DNA of 13,675 nt from IOR16 sp034927775 (GCA_034927775.1 JAYFPL010000124.1:1-13675); one strand, 5' to 3'. Shown: positions 1 through 7,891, numbered from the stretch's first letter. Notes: generated by a model not told the origin, from the sequence alone. Made by a program: numbers and translations.

Positions 1-243
1 ATTTCCGGAAAGCTTACAGAGAATGGGACTTTAAATTTGAAAAATGCAATTGGTGAAAACGGAAAAGTATACATACCGATTCCAGGGGAAGCTACCGGCG
101 AAGGAAAAGTTACCCTCTATTTGCAGGGGAGATATACGGAATGTGAGGCGATTACATTTGAAAAAGAGCAAATTCCCACAGGGACAATGGTGAGGATAAC
201 CGATGTAAGAAACGGGGTCCTTATTGTAGAAATAGATAAATAA
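1..243 (+). CDS. NfeD-like protein, C-terminal part (5' end outside window)
   Basis: The reading frame is open from base 1, so this is the 3' end of a longer gene. A TTG at 37 is in frame but has no ribosome binding site and is not the real start. The visible 80 residues are short beta-strand stretches rich in Gly, Lys and Glu (for example KVYIPIPGEA and TMVRITDVRNGVLIVE). This is typical of the C-terminal OB-fold of NfeD-family proteins. The gene ends 26 bp before a flotillin gene, which matches the conserved nfeD-flotillin pairing (yuaF-yuaG in Bacillus). In that pairing the NfeD protein is a membrane partner of flotillin and the OB domain is soluble. The N-terminal membrane part lies outside the window. 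The assignment rests on fold-like composition plus context, and the neighbour carries most of the weight. Confidence 0.8.
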   Translation: MSGKLTENGTLNLKNAIGENGKVYIPIPGEATGEGKVTLYLQGRYTECEAITFEKEQIPTGTMVRITDVRNGVLIVEIDK

Positions 244-269
244 TGTAAAGGAAAAAGGGAGGAAATTTT

Positions 270-1769
270 ATGGGAATCCAAGTTTTAGTCGCAGTGTGCA
301 TCATCGCGGTAATCCTGCTTGCAACCATTATTATCATCTTGTCACGGTATAGAAAGTGTCCGTCTGATAAGGTAATGGTTATCTATGGTAAAGTCGGATC
401 GGATAAGGATGGGCAGGCAAGGAGTGCAAGGTGCATTCATGGAGGTGCTGCATTTATTATTCCGGTTTTACAGTCTTATCAGTATTTGGATCTGACACCG
501 ATTTCAATAAGTGTAGACTTAACACAGGCTCTTTCAAAGCAGAACATTCGTATTGACGTTCCGTCTAGATTTACAGTTGGTATTTCAACGGAAGCGGGAG
601 TTATGCAAAACGCGGCGGAACGGCTTTTGGGACTCGGGCTGAAAGAAATTCAGGAACTTGCAAAGGATATTATCTTTGGGCAGCTTCGTTTGGTCATTGC
701 AACTATGGACATTGAAGAAATCAATACGGATAGAGATAAGTTCTTACTTGCTGTATCAAATAATGTAGAAATTGAACTTAAGAAAATCGGTCTAAGACTT
801 ATTAACGTGAATGTTACCGATATCAATGATGAATCCGGCTATATCGATGCACTTGGTAAGGAAGCTGCTGCAAAAGCAATTAATGATGCAAAGAAGAGTG
901 TGGCAGAAAAAAATAGAGATGGTGAAATCGGTCAGGCCAATGCACATAGAGATCAGCGTATCAGCGTAGCGGCTGCAAATGCATCTGCCGTTGATGGTGA
1001 AAATACTGCGAAAGTTGAAATTTCTCAGTCAGAAGCAAGACGTAGGGAAAAGGAAGCGGAAGCACTAAGGATTGCTACGGCAGCAGAAGCAGTTCAGGCA
1101 GCTAAGGCAAAGCAGGAAGCCTATATTGCACAGCAAGAAGCAGAAAATACGCGTGCAGAATTAGAAAAGGCGACTCAGACCGCTGATGTTATCGTGGCGG
1201 CGCAGATTGCAAAGGAGCAGGCTGAAATTGCAGCAGAGGCCGAAGCAGAAGTAATGAGACGCAGGGCTCGCGGTGAAGCGGATGCCATTTTTGCTAAGAT
1301 GGATGCAGAAGCCCGCGGTTCAAGAGAAATCCTTGCAAAACAGGCAGAAGGTATGAAGTTGTTAGTCGAAGCGGCAGGACAAAATGCAGATTCAGCAGTT
1401 AAGCTCATTATTGCAGATAAGCTGGAAGAGCTGACTAGAATTCAAGTTGAAGCAATTAAGAACATTAAGATCGATAAAATTACCGTTTGGGACAGCAATG
1501 GCAGCAATGGCAGCAATGACCAGGGCAAAACCTCAACTGCAAACTTTTTATCCGGGTTGCTGAAGTCCATACCGCCGATGAATGAATTGTTTCAGCAGGC
1601 TGGAATGGAGCTACCAGAATTACTTGGTAAGGAGCTTAAGGGAACGCAGGAAGTCGAAGCTATTGAAGAAAATCCGGAAGATTATGTTGAAGAAGATATA
1701 AAAGAGTCCGAAGGCTCAGAGGTTACATATGAGGATGGTGCCGCAGGGGAAGGCAAACTTAAGCTGTAA
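270..1769 (+). CDS. floT: Flotillin (FloT/YuaG-type SPFH membrane scaffold protein)
   Basis: The protein has 499 residues, close to Bacillus FloT (about 509). The ATG at 270 is preceded by GGGAGG at 257-262. Residues 3-25 form one hydrophobic membrane segment, followed by a basic stretch and an SPFH/band 7 domain to about residue 190. Residues about 195-400 are a long Ala/Glu/Lys/Gln-rich coiled coil with the repeated EAEA and KAEA-like patterns typical of flotillins. The tail beyond about 455 is strongly acidic. Flotillins oligomerise on the inner face of the membrane and organise membrane microdomains that affect protein assembly, fluidity and secretion. It follows the NfeD-like gene in an apparent operon. 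A small in-frame tandem repeat codes a Ser-Asn-Gly linker near residues 408-416. The family call is secure; the gene symbol is by similarity of type and context. Confidence 0.95.
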   Translation: MGIQVLVAVCIIAVILLATIIIILSRYRKCPSDKVMVIYGKVGSDKDGQARSARCIHGGAAFIIPVLQSYQYLDLTPISISVDLTQALSKQNIRIDVPSRFTVGISTEAGVMQNAAERLLGLGLKEIQELAKDIIFGQLRLVIATMDIEEINTDRDKFLLAVSNNVEIELKKIGLRLINVNVTDINDESGYIDALGKEAAAKAINDAKKSVAEKNRDGEIGQANAHRDQRISVAAANASAVDGENTAKVEISQSEARRREKEAEALRIATAAEAVQAAKAKQEAYIAQQEAENTRAELEKATQTADVIVAAQIAKEQAEIAAEAEAEVMRRRARGEADAIFAKMDAEARGSREILAKQAEGMKLLVEAAGQNADSAVKLIIADKLEELTRIQVEAIKNIKIDKITVWDSNGSNGSNDQGKTSTANFLSGLLKSIPPMNELFQQAGMELPELLGKELKGTQEVEAIEENPEDYVEEDIKESEGSEVTYEDGAAGEGKLKL

Positions 1770-1880
1770 GCTTCAGATTAGACATTTCAAACGGGGTATA
1801 AAATGGTTTTTAAAGACCATATATAAATAAAAGAACGTAGCTTGTTAAAAGGATTTGCAGTTCAGTTGGATTGTGAAGAT

Positions 1881-1927
1881 AACCTCCGAATCGATGTAAT
1901 CGAATTACGTCACTTCGGGGGTTTTTT
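1881..1927 (+). terminator. Intrinsic terminator after flotillin gene
   Basis: The outer stem AACCTCCGAA (1881-1890) pairs with TTCGGGGGTT (1914-1923), with one U-G pair. After a 2x2 mismatch the inner stem GATGTAAT (1893-1900) pairs with ATTACGTC (1904-1911), with one wobble, closing on a 3-base loop. A run of six T follows. It lies 110 bp after the flotillin stop and 87 bp before hcp, so it separates the two units. Confidence 0.85.
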
Positions 1928-2013
1928 ATGATTTTTACCGGAAATAAAGTATAGATTTTTTAGACTTAGAGAAGCTAAATAAATAGGAAAAACTTATTTG
2001 AGGAGGTTTCTGA

Positions 2014-3660
2014 ATGGAAAGTCAAATGTTTTGTTATCAGTGTGAACAAACATTAGGTGGAAAAGGCTGTGTGAAATCCGGCGTCTGTGGTAAGAATGCA
2101 ACGGTAGCTAATTTACAGGATGTTTTAATTCATGAATTAAAAGGAATTGGATATTACGGTCAAAAAAATTTAGAAAAAGGATTGAAAATTAAAAGTGAGA
2201 TTAATAAATTTGTAGTTGACAGTATGTTTGCTACTCTTACTAATGTAAATTTTGATCCGACTAGATTTGCAGAATACATTAAAAAAGCTGAGGAAATAAA
2301 AGAAGAACTAAAAAGCAGTGCCGGAAATCTAGAAAATGTTCCAAAAGCAGCAAACTATAAAGCCCCAGATTCAATCAATGAAATGGAGGAAGAAGCAAAA
2401 AAAGTAGGCATAATGGCAGACCAGAATTTAGATATGGATATTCGGTCTTTAAGAGAATTATTAATTTATGCATTTAAAGGAATGGCTGCATATGCACATC
2501 ATGCTTATATTTTAGGTAAATTTGATGATGAAGTAAATCATTTCTTTTATAAAGGATTAGCTGGTACAATTGATGACAGCTTGACAGTGGAAGATTTATT
2601 GAATCTTAATATGGAACTTGGTAATACGAATCTCAAATGCATGGAATTGTTGGATTCTGCTGTTACCGAGACTTATGGAAATCCAGAACCGACAGAGGTG
2701 TTAATTACGAAGAAAAAAGGATCGTTTATCATTGTATCGGGTCATGACTTGAAAGATTTAAAAGAGCTGTTAGAGCAAACGGAAGGCAAAGGGATCAATA
2801 TATATACCCATTGTGAAATGCTTCCGGCCAATGCTTATCCCGAACTAAAAAAGCATAAGCATTTAGTAGGAAATTACGGAGGTGCATGGCAGAAGCAGCA
2901 GGATGAGTTTGACGGAATTCCGGGATGTATTTTGATGACCACGAATTGTGTGCAAAAACCGCGAGACAGCTATAAAGATCGCTTATTTACAACAAGCATT
3001 GTAGGTATGCCGGATTGTCCTCATATAGAAGAAGCAAATGGCAGAAAAAATTTTACGCCAATTATTGAAAAAGCATTGGAACTAGGCGGCTGGCAGGAGG
3101 ATGAACCGGAAAAAAGAATTACAATCGGTTTTGCGCATAATGCTATATTAAGTCATGCAAGCGAAATTGTAGAAGCAGTAAAAGGCGGAAAAATAAGACA
3201 TTTCTACTTAATTGGAGGCTGCGATGGTGCAAGACCGGGTAGAAATTACTACACTGAGTTTGCAGAAAAAACGCCTAAGGATACCATTATATTAACGTTA
3301 GCTTGTGGAAAATTCCGTTTTAATAAACTTGATTTGGGAACGGTCGCCGGATTCCCTAAAGTTCTTGATTGCGGTCAATGCAGCGATTCTTATTCTGCAA
3401 TAAAGGTTGCAAGCGCACTTGCAGAAGCATTTCATTGCGGTGTAAATGAATTACCGCTTTCTTTGGTTTTGTCATGGTACGAACAAAAAGCAGTAGGAAT
3501 TCTTCTTGCACTGTTAGCTCTTGGTATCAAAGACATTCGTCTAGGGCCTACACTGCCTGCGTTCTTATCGCCAAATGTAATGCAAGTATTGGTTGATAAA
3601 TTTGGTTTAAAACCAATTTCAACTCCACAGCAAGATCTTGAAGCCATACTCGGAGATTAA
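2014..3660 (+). CDS. hcp: Hydroxylamine reductase / hybrid cluster protein (class I Hcp)
   Basis: The protein has 548 residues, full length for the family. The ATG at 2014 follows AGGAGG at 2001-2006. N-terminal cysteines 7, 10, 19 and 25 give the C-x2-C-x8-C-x5-C pattern of strict-anaerobe class I proteins, which binds the cubane cluster. Expected ligands of the hybrid Fe-S-O cluster are all present: His244 (SGHD), Glu268 (HCEM), Cys312 (TNCV), Cys403 (GGCDGARPGR), Cys431 (LACGKF), Cys456 (CGQCSDSY) and Glu490 (SWYEQKA). Hcp is a cytoplasmic iron-sulfur enzyme that reduces hydroxylamine to ammonia in vitro. In several bacteria it is linked to removal of nitric oxide and to nitrosative stress. 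It stands alone between two terminators, with no Hcr reductase gene beside it, as is common in clostridia. I could not identify a convincing promoter or an Fnr, Rex or HcpR site upstream. Confidence 0.97.
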   Translation: MESQMFCYQCEQTLGGKGCVKSGVCGKNATVANLQDVLIHELKGIGYYGQKNLEKGLKIKSEINKFVVDSMFATLTNVNFDPTRFAEYIKKAEEIKEELKSSAGNLENVPKAANYKAPDSINEMEEEAKKVGIMADQNLDMDIRSLRELLIYAFKGMAAYAHHAYILGKFDDEVNHFFYKGLAGTIDDSLTVEDLLNLNMELGNTNLKCMELLDSAVTETYGNPEPTEVLITKKKGSFIIVSGHDLKDLKELLEQTEGKGINIYTHCEMLPANAYPELKKHKHLVGNYGGAWQKQQDEFDGIPGCILMTTNCVQKPRDSYKDRLFTTSIVGMPDCPHIEEANGRKNFTPIIEKALELGGWQEDEPEKRITIGFAHNAILSHASEIVEAVKGGKIRHFYLIGGCDGARPGRNYYTEFAEKTPKDTIILTLACGKFRFNKLDLGTVAGFPKVLDCGQCSDSYSAIKVASALAEAFHCGVNELPLSLVLSWYEQKAVGILLALLALGIKDIRLGPTLPAFLSPNVMQVLVDKFGLKPISTPQQDLEAILGD

Positions 3661-3676
3661 AAAATAAATAGGAAAT

Positions 3677-3712
3677 AAATAGGGTATCAAAATTGAATAC
3701 CCTATTTGTTTT
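3677..3712 (+). terminator. Intrinsic terminator after hcp
   Basis: A perfect 11-bp stem pairs AAATAGGGTAT (3677-3687) with ATACCCTATTT (3697-3707) around a 9-base loop. The following sequence is GTTTTAAAA. It starts 16 bp after the hcp stop codon. The T run is short and broken, so termination may be incomplete. Confidence 0.8.
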
Positions 3713-3783
3713 AAAACGATGTCTGGTTCTATATAATGTAATAATTAATATATTGCGAGGATGACAATTAAGGAGGATTCGTA

Positions 3784-4746
3784 GTGGTAAATAAAATAAA
3801 GGAATTAGTAATACTTATTGTTTTTGTAATTATTTTATTTCTATTGCCATTACACTATCAACATTCAGATAGCACACATATGGTAATGGGAGGTAAACTG
3901 AATGTTGCATTAAACGAAGATGATGAAAAGGAAACATTAAATGAACAGATAGATGTTGAAAAGTACTTTAGACCATCAATGTTACCAATTCTGAATGGTA
4001 AAGATATGAATGATTTGATTTATTCTTTCCATGGTAAAGATTTTTCGGAAATTAAATTGCCGAATTCATTGTTTAAAACAGAAGAAGAAACCATAATTAA
4101 TTATTTTAGTGTCCTGCGTGAAGCTGCCAATCCAGCAGATGGAATAAAAACCGGATGCGGAACAATTGGTAACGCAACATCTCCTTATCCGATTGCTTAT
4201 CATTTTTTATCTTCTAAATATCAAGAGAAATTAACCTATAAGCGATATGTTGATACATTTAAAAATATACTCCATATTAATTTGATAAAATTAAAAAAGA
4301 TACCGGTGAATGGCTCTTCGGATCATTCACGATTCTTTATTGAAATCGAAACGATTGAAGGTTCCCCAAAAGATGCGGCTTATTTTGCTTATTATTATGG
4401 ATTTGTTGATTTAATAAAAGAAGGGGAGCAATATAGAATTTCAAATTTAGATTTCTATGGTGAAAATTATTTATGTGCACCATATCACGGGTGGTCTTTT
4501 GATGCAGAAGCAGTAGTGGATATTAAATATGGAGGCTGGTGTGATTTAGTAAAAGAGAGGTACCCAACACAACAAAATGATTTTATAAAAAAGATTTATT
4601 TTAAGGGGACAGATGGAAATGATTATTGCATAGAATTTTTCCAATTGACAAACGGTACCGATCTTGAGATTGCACAATATATAAAAAGAGAAGATCAAGA
4701 TTGGGAATTAATTAAACTTGATCCAAATCAATGTATAAATAACTAA
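3784..4746 (+). CDS. Membrane-anchored or secreted protein of unknown function
   Basis: The protein has 320 residues starting at GTG 3784, placed by AAGGAGGA at 3770-3777. Residues about 8-24 form one strongly hydrophobic segment after a short Lys-containing N-terminus. I therefore infer a signal anchor or uncleaved signal peptide with the rest outside the membrane; there is no lipobox. The remainder is an acidic, Tyr/Phe-rich globular domain. Its middle (about 100-225) contains a helix with ETIINYFSVLREA, then a strand-rich part, and resembles an NTF2-like alpha/beta layout only loosely. Six cysteines are spread over the exported part. I do not recognise the family. It is monocistronic: a terminator lies on either side, and a TATAAT at 3732-3737 could be its -10, though no good -35 is visible. 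Codon use looks like its neighbours, so nothing suggests recent transfer. Confidence 0.8.
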   Translation: MVNKIKELVILIVFVIILFLLPLHYQHSDSTHMVMGGKLNVALNEDDEKETLNEQIDVEKYFRPSMLPILNGKDMNDLIYSFHGKDFSEIKLPNSLFKTEEETIINYFSVLREAANPADGIKTGCGTIGNATSPYPIAYHFLSSKYQEKLTYKRYVDTFKNILHINLIKLKKIPVNGSSDHSRFFIEIETIEGSPKDAAYFAYYYGFVDLIKEGEQYRISNLDFYGENYLCAPYHGWSFDAEAVVDIKYGGWCDLVKERYPTQQNDFIKKIYFKGTDGNDYCIEFFQLTNGTDLEIAQYIKREDQDWELIKLDPNQCINN

Positions 4747-4761
4747 AAATATATGTTATCT

Positions 4762-4790
4762 GGGCGAAGGCATTTTCTTCGCTCTTTTTA
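4762..4790 (+). terminator. Intrinsic terminator after the membrane-anchored protein gene
   Basis: GGGCGAAG (4762-4769) pairs with CTTCGCTC (4777-4784), with one G-T pair, around a 7-base loop. It runs directly into a T-rich tract. It lies 16 bp after the stop codon. Confidence 0.85.
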
Positions 4791-4834
4791 TATATTTTTT
4801 TCAGTAATATTATATTGGCTTAAAATAAATCTAT

Positions 4835-4863
4835 TTGACATAATAAAATATATATGATATGTA
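4835..4863 (+). promoter_or_regulatory. Promoter of the padR-flavoprotein operon
   Basis: There is a consensus -35 TTGACA at 4835-4840, a 17-bp spacer and an extended -10, TGaTATGTA, with the hexamer at 4858-4863. Transcription would begin near 4870, about 33 bp before the padR ATG, which has AGGAGG at 4889-4894. The hexamer itself is weak and the TG extension compensates. Confidence 0.65.
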
Positions 4864-4875
4864 TTATATATGATA
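4849..4875 (+). repeat. Two 11-bp direct repeats over the padR -10 region (candidate operator)
   Basis: TATATATGATA occurs at 4849-4859 and again at 4865-4875, 16 bp apart. The two copies span the -10 hexamer and the likely start site. PadR proteins usually repress their own operons by binding AT-rich repeats near the promoter. The position fits that role, but low-complexity AT DNA could produce such repeats by chance. Confidence 0.45.
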
Positions 4876-4902
4876 ATGCACATATAATAGGAGGTCTGAA
4901 AA

Positions 4903-5469
4903 ATGTCATTGGAATATGCAATACTTGGAGTTTTACAGTATAAACCTGCTTCCGGCTATAATATAAAAAAAATACTTGATACTTCTATCAACCATTTTTG
5001 GTATGCCGATCAAAGTCAAATCTACAGAACATTAAGCAAGATGGAAAAAGATGAATGGATAAATATGGATTTGATAATTCAGAGTAATAAACCAAGCAGT
5101 AAAGTTTATCACATTACCGAAAAGGGAAAGGAAGAATTTCTGAACTGGCTTAATTCTCCAATGCAAATGGTTCAGCATAAAATTCCTTGGTTAATGCAAT
5201 TCTTTTTTGCTGCTCGTTTATCGGATGAAGCAATCATCAACATTCTTGAACAGGTTTCTGAACAGATAAAAAAAAGAATTAATGTAAATACAAGTAACAA
5301 TTTACAGGAGAATAAAGCTTATAAGGTTGCTTTTACAGAAAGAGATTTGTTCTTTATGGAATTAACTCATGATTACGGGCTTATGATTCATCAATCAATT
5401 CTTCAATGGGTTGAAAAGGTTATCGCACAGATTAAAAAGACAGAGCATCCTACATGTGGAAAGGAATAA
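4903..5469 (+). CDS. PadR-family transcriptional regulator
   Basis: The protein has 188 residues, and the ATG at 4903 follows AGGAGG with good spacing. Residues 1-80 are a winged helix of PadR type. They open with the characteristic LEYAILGVLQYKPASGYNI, followed by YADQSQIYRTLSKMEKDEWI for the recognition helix, and the wing ends in YHITEKGKEEFLNWL. Residues about 90-180 form the helical C-terminal dimerisation region seen in the longer PadR (Vir_act_alpha_C) subgroup. PadR regulators are mostly repressors released by small molecules. It is co-transcribed with the flavoprotein gene, whose ATG lies 5 bp after its stop, so that gene is the probable target along with its own promoter. The effector cannot be told from sequence. 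Confidence 0.93.
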   Translation: MSLEYAILGVLQYKPASGYNIKKILDTSINHFWYADQSQIYRTLSKMEKDEWINMDLIIQSNKPSSKVYHITEKGKEEFLNWLNSPMQMVQHKIPWLMQFFFAARLSDEAIINILEQVSEQIKKRINVNTSNNLQENKAYKVAFTERDLFFMELTHDYGLMIHQSILQWVEKVIAQIKKTEHPTCGKE

Positions 5470-5474
5470 AATAA

Positions 5475-6257
5475 ATGAAAATATTGGCTATTAATTCAAG
5501 CTTAAGAGGAAATAAAGGTATTTCGAAAGTCCTCATAGATAGTATATTTAAAGGAGCAGAATCAGAAGGTGTAGAATGTGAGGTTATTAATTTAGCGGAT
5601 CTTACGATTAACCGATGTATCGATTGCCAAGTCTGTCAAAGATCAGATCATTTTTTAAAATGTATCTTTCATGATAAGGATGATGTTGACTTTATCTTTC
5701 AGAAAATGCGGGAAGCTGATTTAATCCTGTTTGCTACACCCGTTTACACTTTTGGGATTTCAAGCTTACTGAAAACACTGATTGAAAGATATTACTGCAC
5801 CGCAAAGATCGGTACTTTTTATATGACCAAAAGCGGATTGTTTTTTCATCATACAGATCAAGACATTTGCATGAAGCCGTTCGCTGTTTTGATTGCGTAT
5901 GATAATGTAGAAAATGAAATGTGCAGAAATATTATTTCTTATTTTAAAACTTATGCAAAATTTTCTGATACTGAAATGGTCGGAAGCTTAGTTCGAAAAT
6001 CTGCTGGAGTATTCCACACTTATTTGAAAGGATCCGACAATAATCCTATTGCTAACAGAATTTTAAATGCATACATACAGGCAGGAAAGGAACTTGCAAC
6101 ACAAAAACGTATAAGCAAAGCAACTGAGAAGAAAGCGAATGAACCGATCGTTAGAATTCCTTTCTTTGTAAAGCCGATGTTAAAACTCGGTATAGGGAGA
6201 ACAAAAATTATAGAGGCTCATAGGAAAATGATAGGAGCCAGTATTGAAAGAGATTAA
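5475..6257 (+). CDS. Flavodoxin-fold NAD(P)H-dependent FMN oxidoreductase, iron-sulfur flavoprotein-like
   Basis: The protein has 260 residues, starting at ATG 5475. Its ribosome binding site (GGAAAGG, 5458-5464) lies inside the end of padR, so translation of the two is probably coupled. The N-terminus MKILAINSSLRGNKGISK is the FMN phosphate loop of the flavodoxin-like reductase fold. ATPVYTFGISSLLKTLIER (about 88-106) is the second flavin-binding segment. Between them cysteines 48, 51, 54 and 63 form C-x2-C-x2-C-x8-C, resembling the compact Fe-S cluster motif of iron-sulfur flavoproteins. The C-terminal third (about 180-260) is basic and not recognised. Such enzymes pass electrons from NAD(P)H or ferredoxin to quinones, nitro compounds or oxygen species. 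Control by the adjacent PadR suggests an inducible detoxifying or redox role, which is inference. Confidence 0.9.
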   Translation: MKILAINSSLRGNKGISKVLIDSIFKGAESEGVECEVINLADLTINRCIDCQVCQRSDHFLKCIFHDKDDVDFIFQKMREADLILFATPVYTFGISSLLKTLIERYYCTAKIGTFYMTKSGLFFHHTDQDICMKPFAVLIAYDNVENEMCRNIISYFKTYAKFSDTEMVGSLVRKSAGVFHTYLKGSDNNPIANRILNAYIQAGKELATQKRISKATEKKANEPIVRIPFFVKPMLKLGIGRTKIIEAHRKMIGASIERD

Positions 6258-6339
6258 ATCGAAAGATTTATAAAGGAATAAATACTACGTGGACAATCAG
6301 ATTAATTTTTTTAATGATTAAGTATCAAAAATTATTTTG

Positions 6340-6372
6340 AAAGCATTTTAGCAATGGCTAAGATGCTTTTTA
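6340..6372 (+). terminator. Strong intrinsic terminator after the padR-flavoprotein operon
   Basis: A 13-bp stem pairs AAAGCATTTTAGC (6340-6352) with GCTAAGATGCTTT (6357-6369), with a single U-G pair and a 4-base loop AATG. T residues follow. It ends the operon 83 bp after its stop codon. Confidence 0.88.
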
Positions 6373-6476
6373 TAATGGACAAATATTAGATAGAATCAAA
6401 CGAGTTTAATCTTTTTTATTACTTTTTACAAAAAAGGGTACAATATTAAATAATAAAAAAATAAGGAAGTGATGCT

Positions 6477-6665
6477 ATGCCTGATAATATAAAATCAAAT
6501 CGATTGATCAATGAAAAATCTCCATATCTTCTTCAACACGCGAATAATCCAGTAAACTGGTTTCCTTGGGGAGAAGAAGCTTTTAATAAGGCGAAACTAG
6601 AGGATAAGCCTATTTTTTTGAGCATAGGGTATTCTACGTGTCATTGGTGTCAATTTCTATATTAA
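6477..6665 (+). pseudogene. DUF255/YyaL-type thioredoxin-domain protein, truncated after the CHWC motif
   Basis: The ATG at 6477 has a good ribosome binding site (AAGGAAGTG, 6463-6471). The first 58 residues are a canonical start of the DUF255 (YyaL, spermatogenesis-associated protein 20-like) family: NRLINEKSPYLLQHANNPV, then the WFPWGEEAF region, and a thioredoxin-like segment KPIFLSIGYSTCHWC. Family members are usually 600-700 residues long and continue with HVM and then ESF. Here the reading changes at QFLY and stops at 6665, giving 62 residues. The rest of the gene is not seen downstream. The upstream part looks undamaged, so this is a recent interruption at about 6655, most simply by insertion of the accessory DNA that follows. 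The remaining peptide can hardly be functional. Confidence 0.9.
6647..6660. other. Inferred left junction of an integrated element
   Basis: Coding similarity to the DUF255 family ends just after the second Cys codon of CHWC, around 6652-6655. Accessory, AT-rich, non-family DNA follows without a break. The exact crossover and any core site cannot be fixed, because the matching right junction is not in the window. GGTGTCA at the boundary would fit both the interrupted gene and the element side. Confidence 0.55.
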
Positions 6666-6758
6666 CCAAATAAAAAATGTTTAAACTGCGGCATTTACAG
6701 GTGTTAATACTCACTTATAGGGTCAACGACTTCAACCCCCTTTGACTTAGGTCCAGAG

Positions 6759-6809
6759 GGGATTTTTGTTGCCCAAATTCTGTTGGCCATTTGGGTAACG
6801 TGGGCAACA
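6759..6809 (+). repeat. Island repeat, copy 1: 27-bp direct repeat opening a hairpin
   Basis: The first 27 bases (6759-6785) are identical to 10735-10761, and the following 26 are about two-thirds identical. GTTGCCC (6768-6774) pairs with GGGCAAC (6802-6808). A second possible pairing inside it is CCCAAAT (6772-6778) with ATTTGGG (6789-6795). A CCCCT/AGGGG hairpin with ATTTTTG after it (6737-6767) lies immediately upstream and could act as a weak terminator. The copy sits about 170 bp upstream of the AbiH start. Function unknown. Confidence 0.85.
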
Positions 6810-6894
6810 GGTTGTTGTATTAATTTTTCTTTTCCTATATCCAAATATACGCTTAGGATATTTGACTTTGGGATAATAGTCGAGAAGTATCAAA

Positions 6895-6924
6895 TTGTAG
6901 CAAATAGCGTGATTATGATATACT
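6895..6924 (+). promoter_or_regulatory. Promoter of the AbiH-family gene
   Basis: An extended -10, TGaTATACT, has its hexamer at 6919-6924. It lies 18 bp after a partial -35, TTGTAG (6895-6900). The leader to the GTG start would be about 45 bp and includes AAGGAGA at 6964-6970. Confidence 0.55.
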
Positions 6925-6976
6925 AGATATTATAATTAAATAGTACCAGTATTAATTTGTAAGAAGGAGAAATAGA

Positions 6977-7891
6977 GTGCAACTTTTTATAATTGGAAAT
7001 GGATTTGATATAAAGCATGGATTACCTACATCATATTGGAATTTTAGAATTTATTTAGAAAATATGTATCCAGAGTTTTTGCATTCCTTTGAGGAACACT
7101 ACTACTTGTACCCGAGAATGGGTATAGAAGGGAAAAAGAAGTTGCTTTGGAATGAGTTAGAAACAAATCTTGCTAATATTGATGAAGATATTATTATTGA
7201 ACAAGCTACAAGTATAGATATGAATTTAGAAAGTGGGGATGTAGGAATAGAAGATACATTATATGAATATTTCACAGAACAATATAAATATATTGCTTTG
7301 TTAGCTAAATATCTGAAACAGTGGGTGCGGACAATTCGCATTCGAGATGTCAATCCAAAAACAACTTCTATAAATAATAAAAACGATGCTATGTATATAA
7401 CATTTAATTACACGGCTGTATTAGAAACAGTGTATAAGATAATGGAACAAGAAATTATACACATTCATGGCTCTTTACGTAAGAGAGATGATGAACCTAT
7501 TTTAGGTCATGGGAATATCAATAGAATCATTGAAATTAGAAAAAAAAGAACAGAAGCAGAAAAATTGTTTTATGAAAAAGAAATAAGTATCTGCAAGGTT
7601 GTTGAAAACTATTATGAGCGTACATATAAAGACATAAACAAATATTTATATAAACTTTCGTGTTTAAGGGGAATGAATATTGAAGAAATAATTGTAGTAG
7701 GACATTCTCTTGCAGGGGTAGATATCCCCTACTTCAAAAGTATTGATGCAAACACAAAAAGGAAAGCGAAATGGAAAGTATACTATTATCGAGAAAATGA
7801 AATGAAAAATATTTATAATAATATAATAAAATGTGGTATAGAAGAAAATCGTTTAATAATGGAGCAATCAGATGAGTTTTATGACATATAA
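6977..7891 (+). CDS. abiH: AbiH-family abortive infection protein
   Basis: The protein has 304 residues starting at GTG 6977, chosen from AAGGAGA 6 bp upstream. It opens with QLFIIGNGFDIKHGLPTSYW, the hallmark start of the AbiH phage-resistance family. It then shows LWNELE (57-62), TFNYTAVLE (142-150), HIHGS (162-166), GHG (177-179) and GHSLAGVDIPYF (242-253). All family blocks are present in order, so the gene looks intact. AbiH proteins are single-gene abortive infection factors first found in Lactococcus; the mechanism is not established. The layout of the blocks recalls SIR2-like NAD-binding proteins, which is my inference. It has its own promoter and a weak terminator, so it is an independent defence gene next to the Z1 gene. 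No signal peptide or membrane segment is seen, so it should be cytoplasmic. Confidence 0.9.
   Translation: MQLFIIGNGFDIKHGLPTSYWNFRIYLENMYPEFLHSFEEHYYLYPRMGIEGKKKLLWNELETNLANIDEDIIIEQATSIDMNLESGDVGIEDTLYEYFTEQYKYIALLAKYLKQWVRTIRIRDVNPKTTSINNKNDAMYITFNYTAVLETVYKIMEQEIIHIHGSLRKRDDEPILGHGNINRIIEIRKKRTEAEKLFYEKEISICKVVENYYERTYKDINKYLYKLSCLRGMNIEEIIVVGHSLAGVDIPYFKSIDANTKRKAKWKVYYYRENEMKNIYNNIIKCGIEENRLIMEQSDEFYDI

Noticed and set aside
6759..6809. Integron attC site
   Set aside because: The arms read GTTGCCC and GGGCAAC, not RYYYAAC and GTTRRRY at the outer ends, and no integron integrase is seen.
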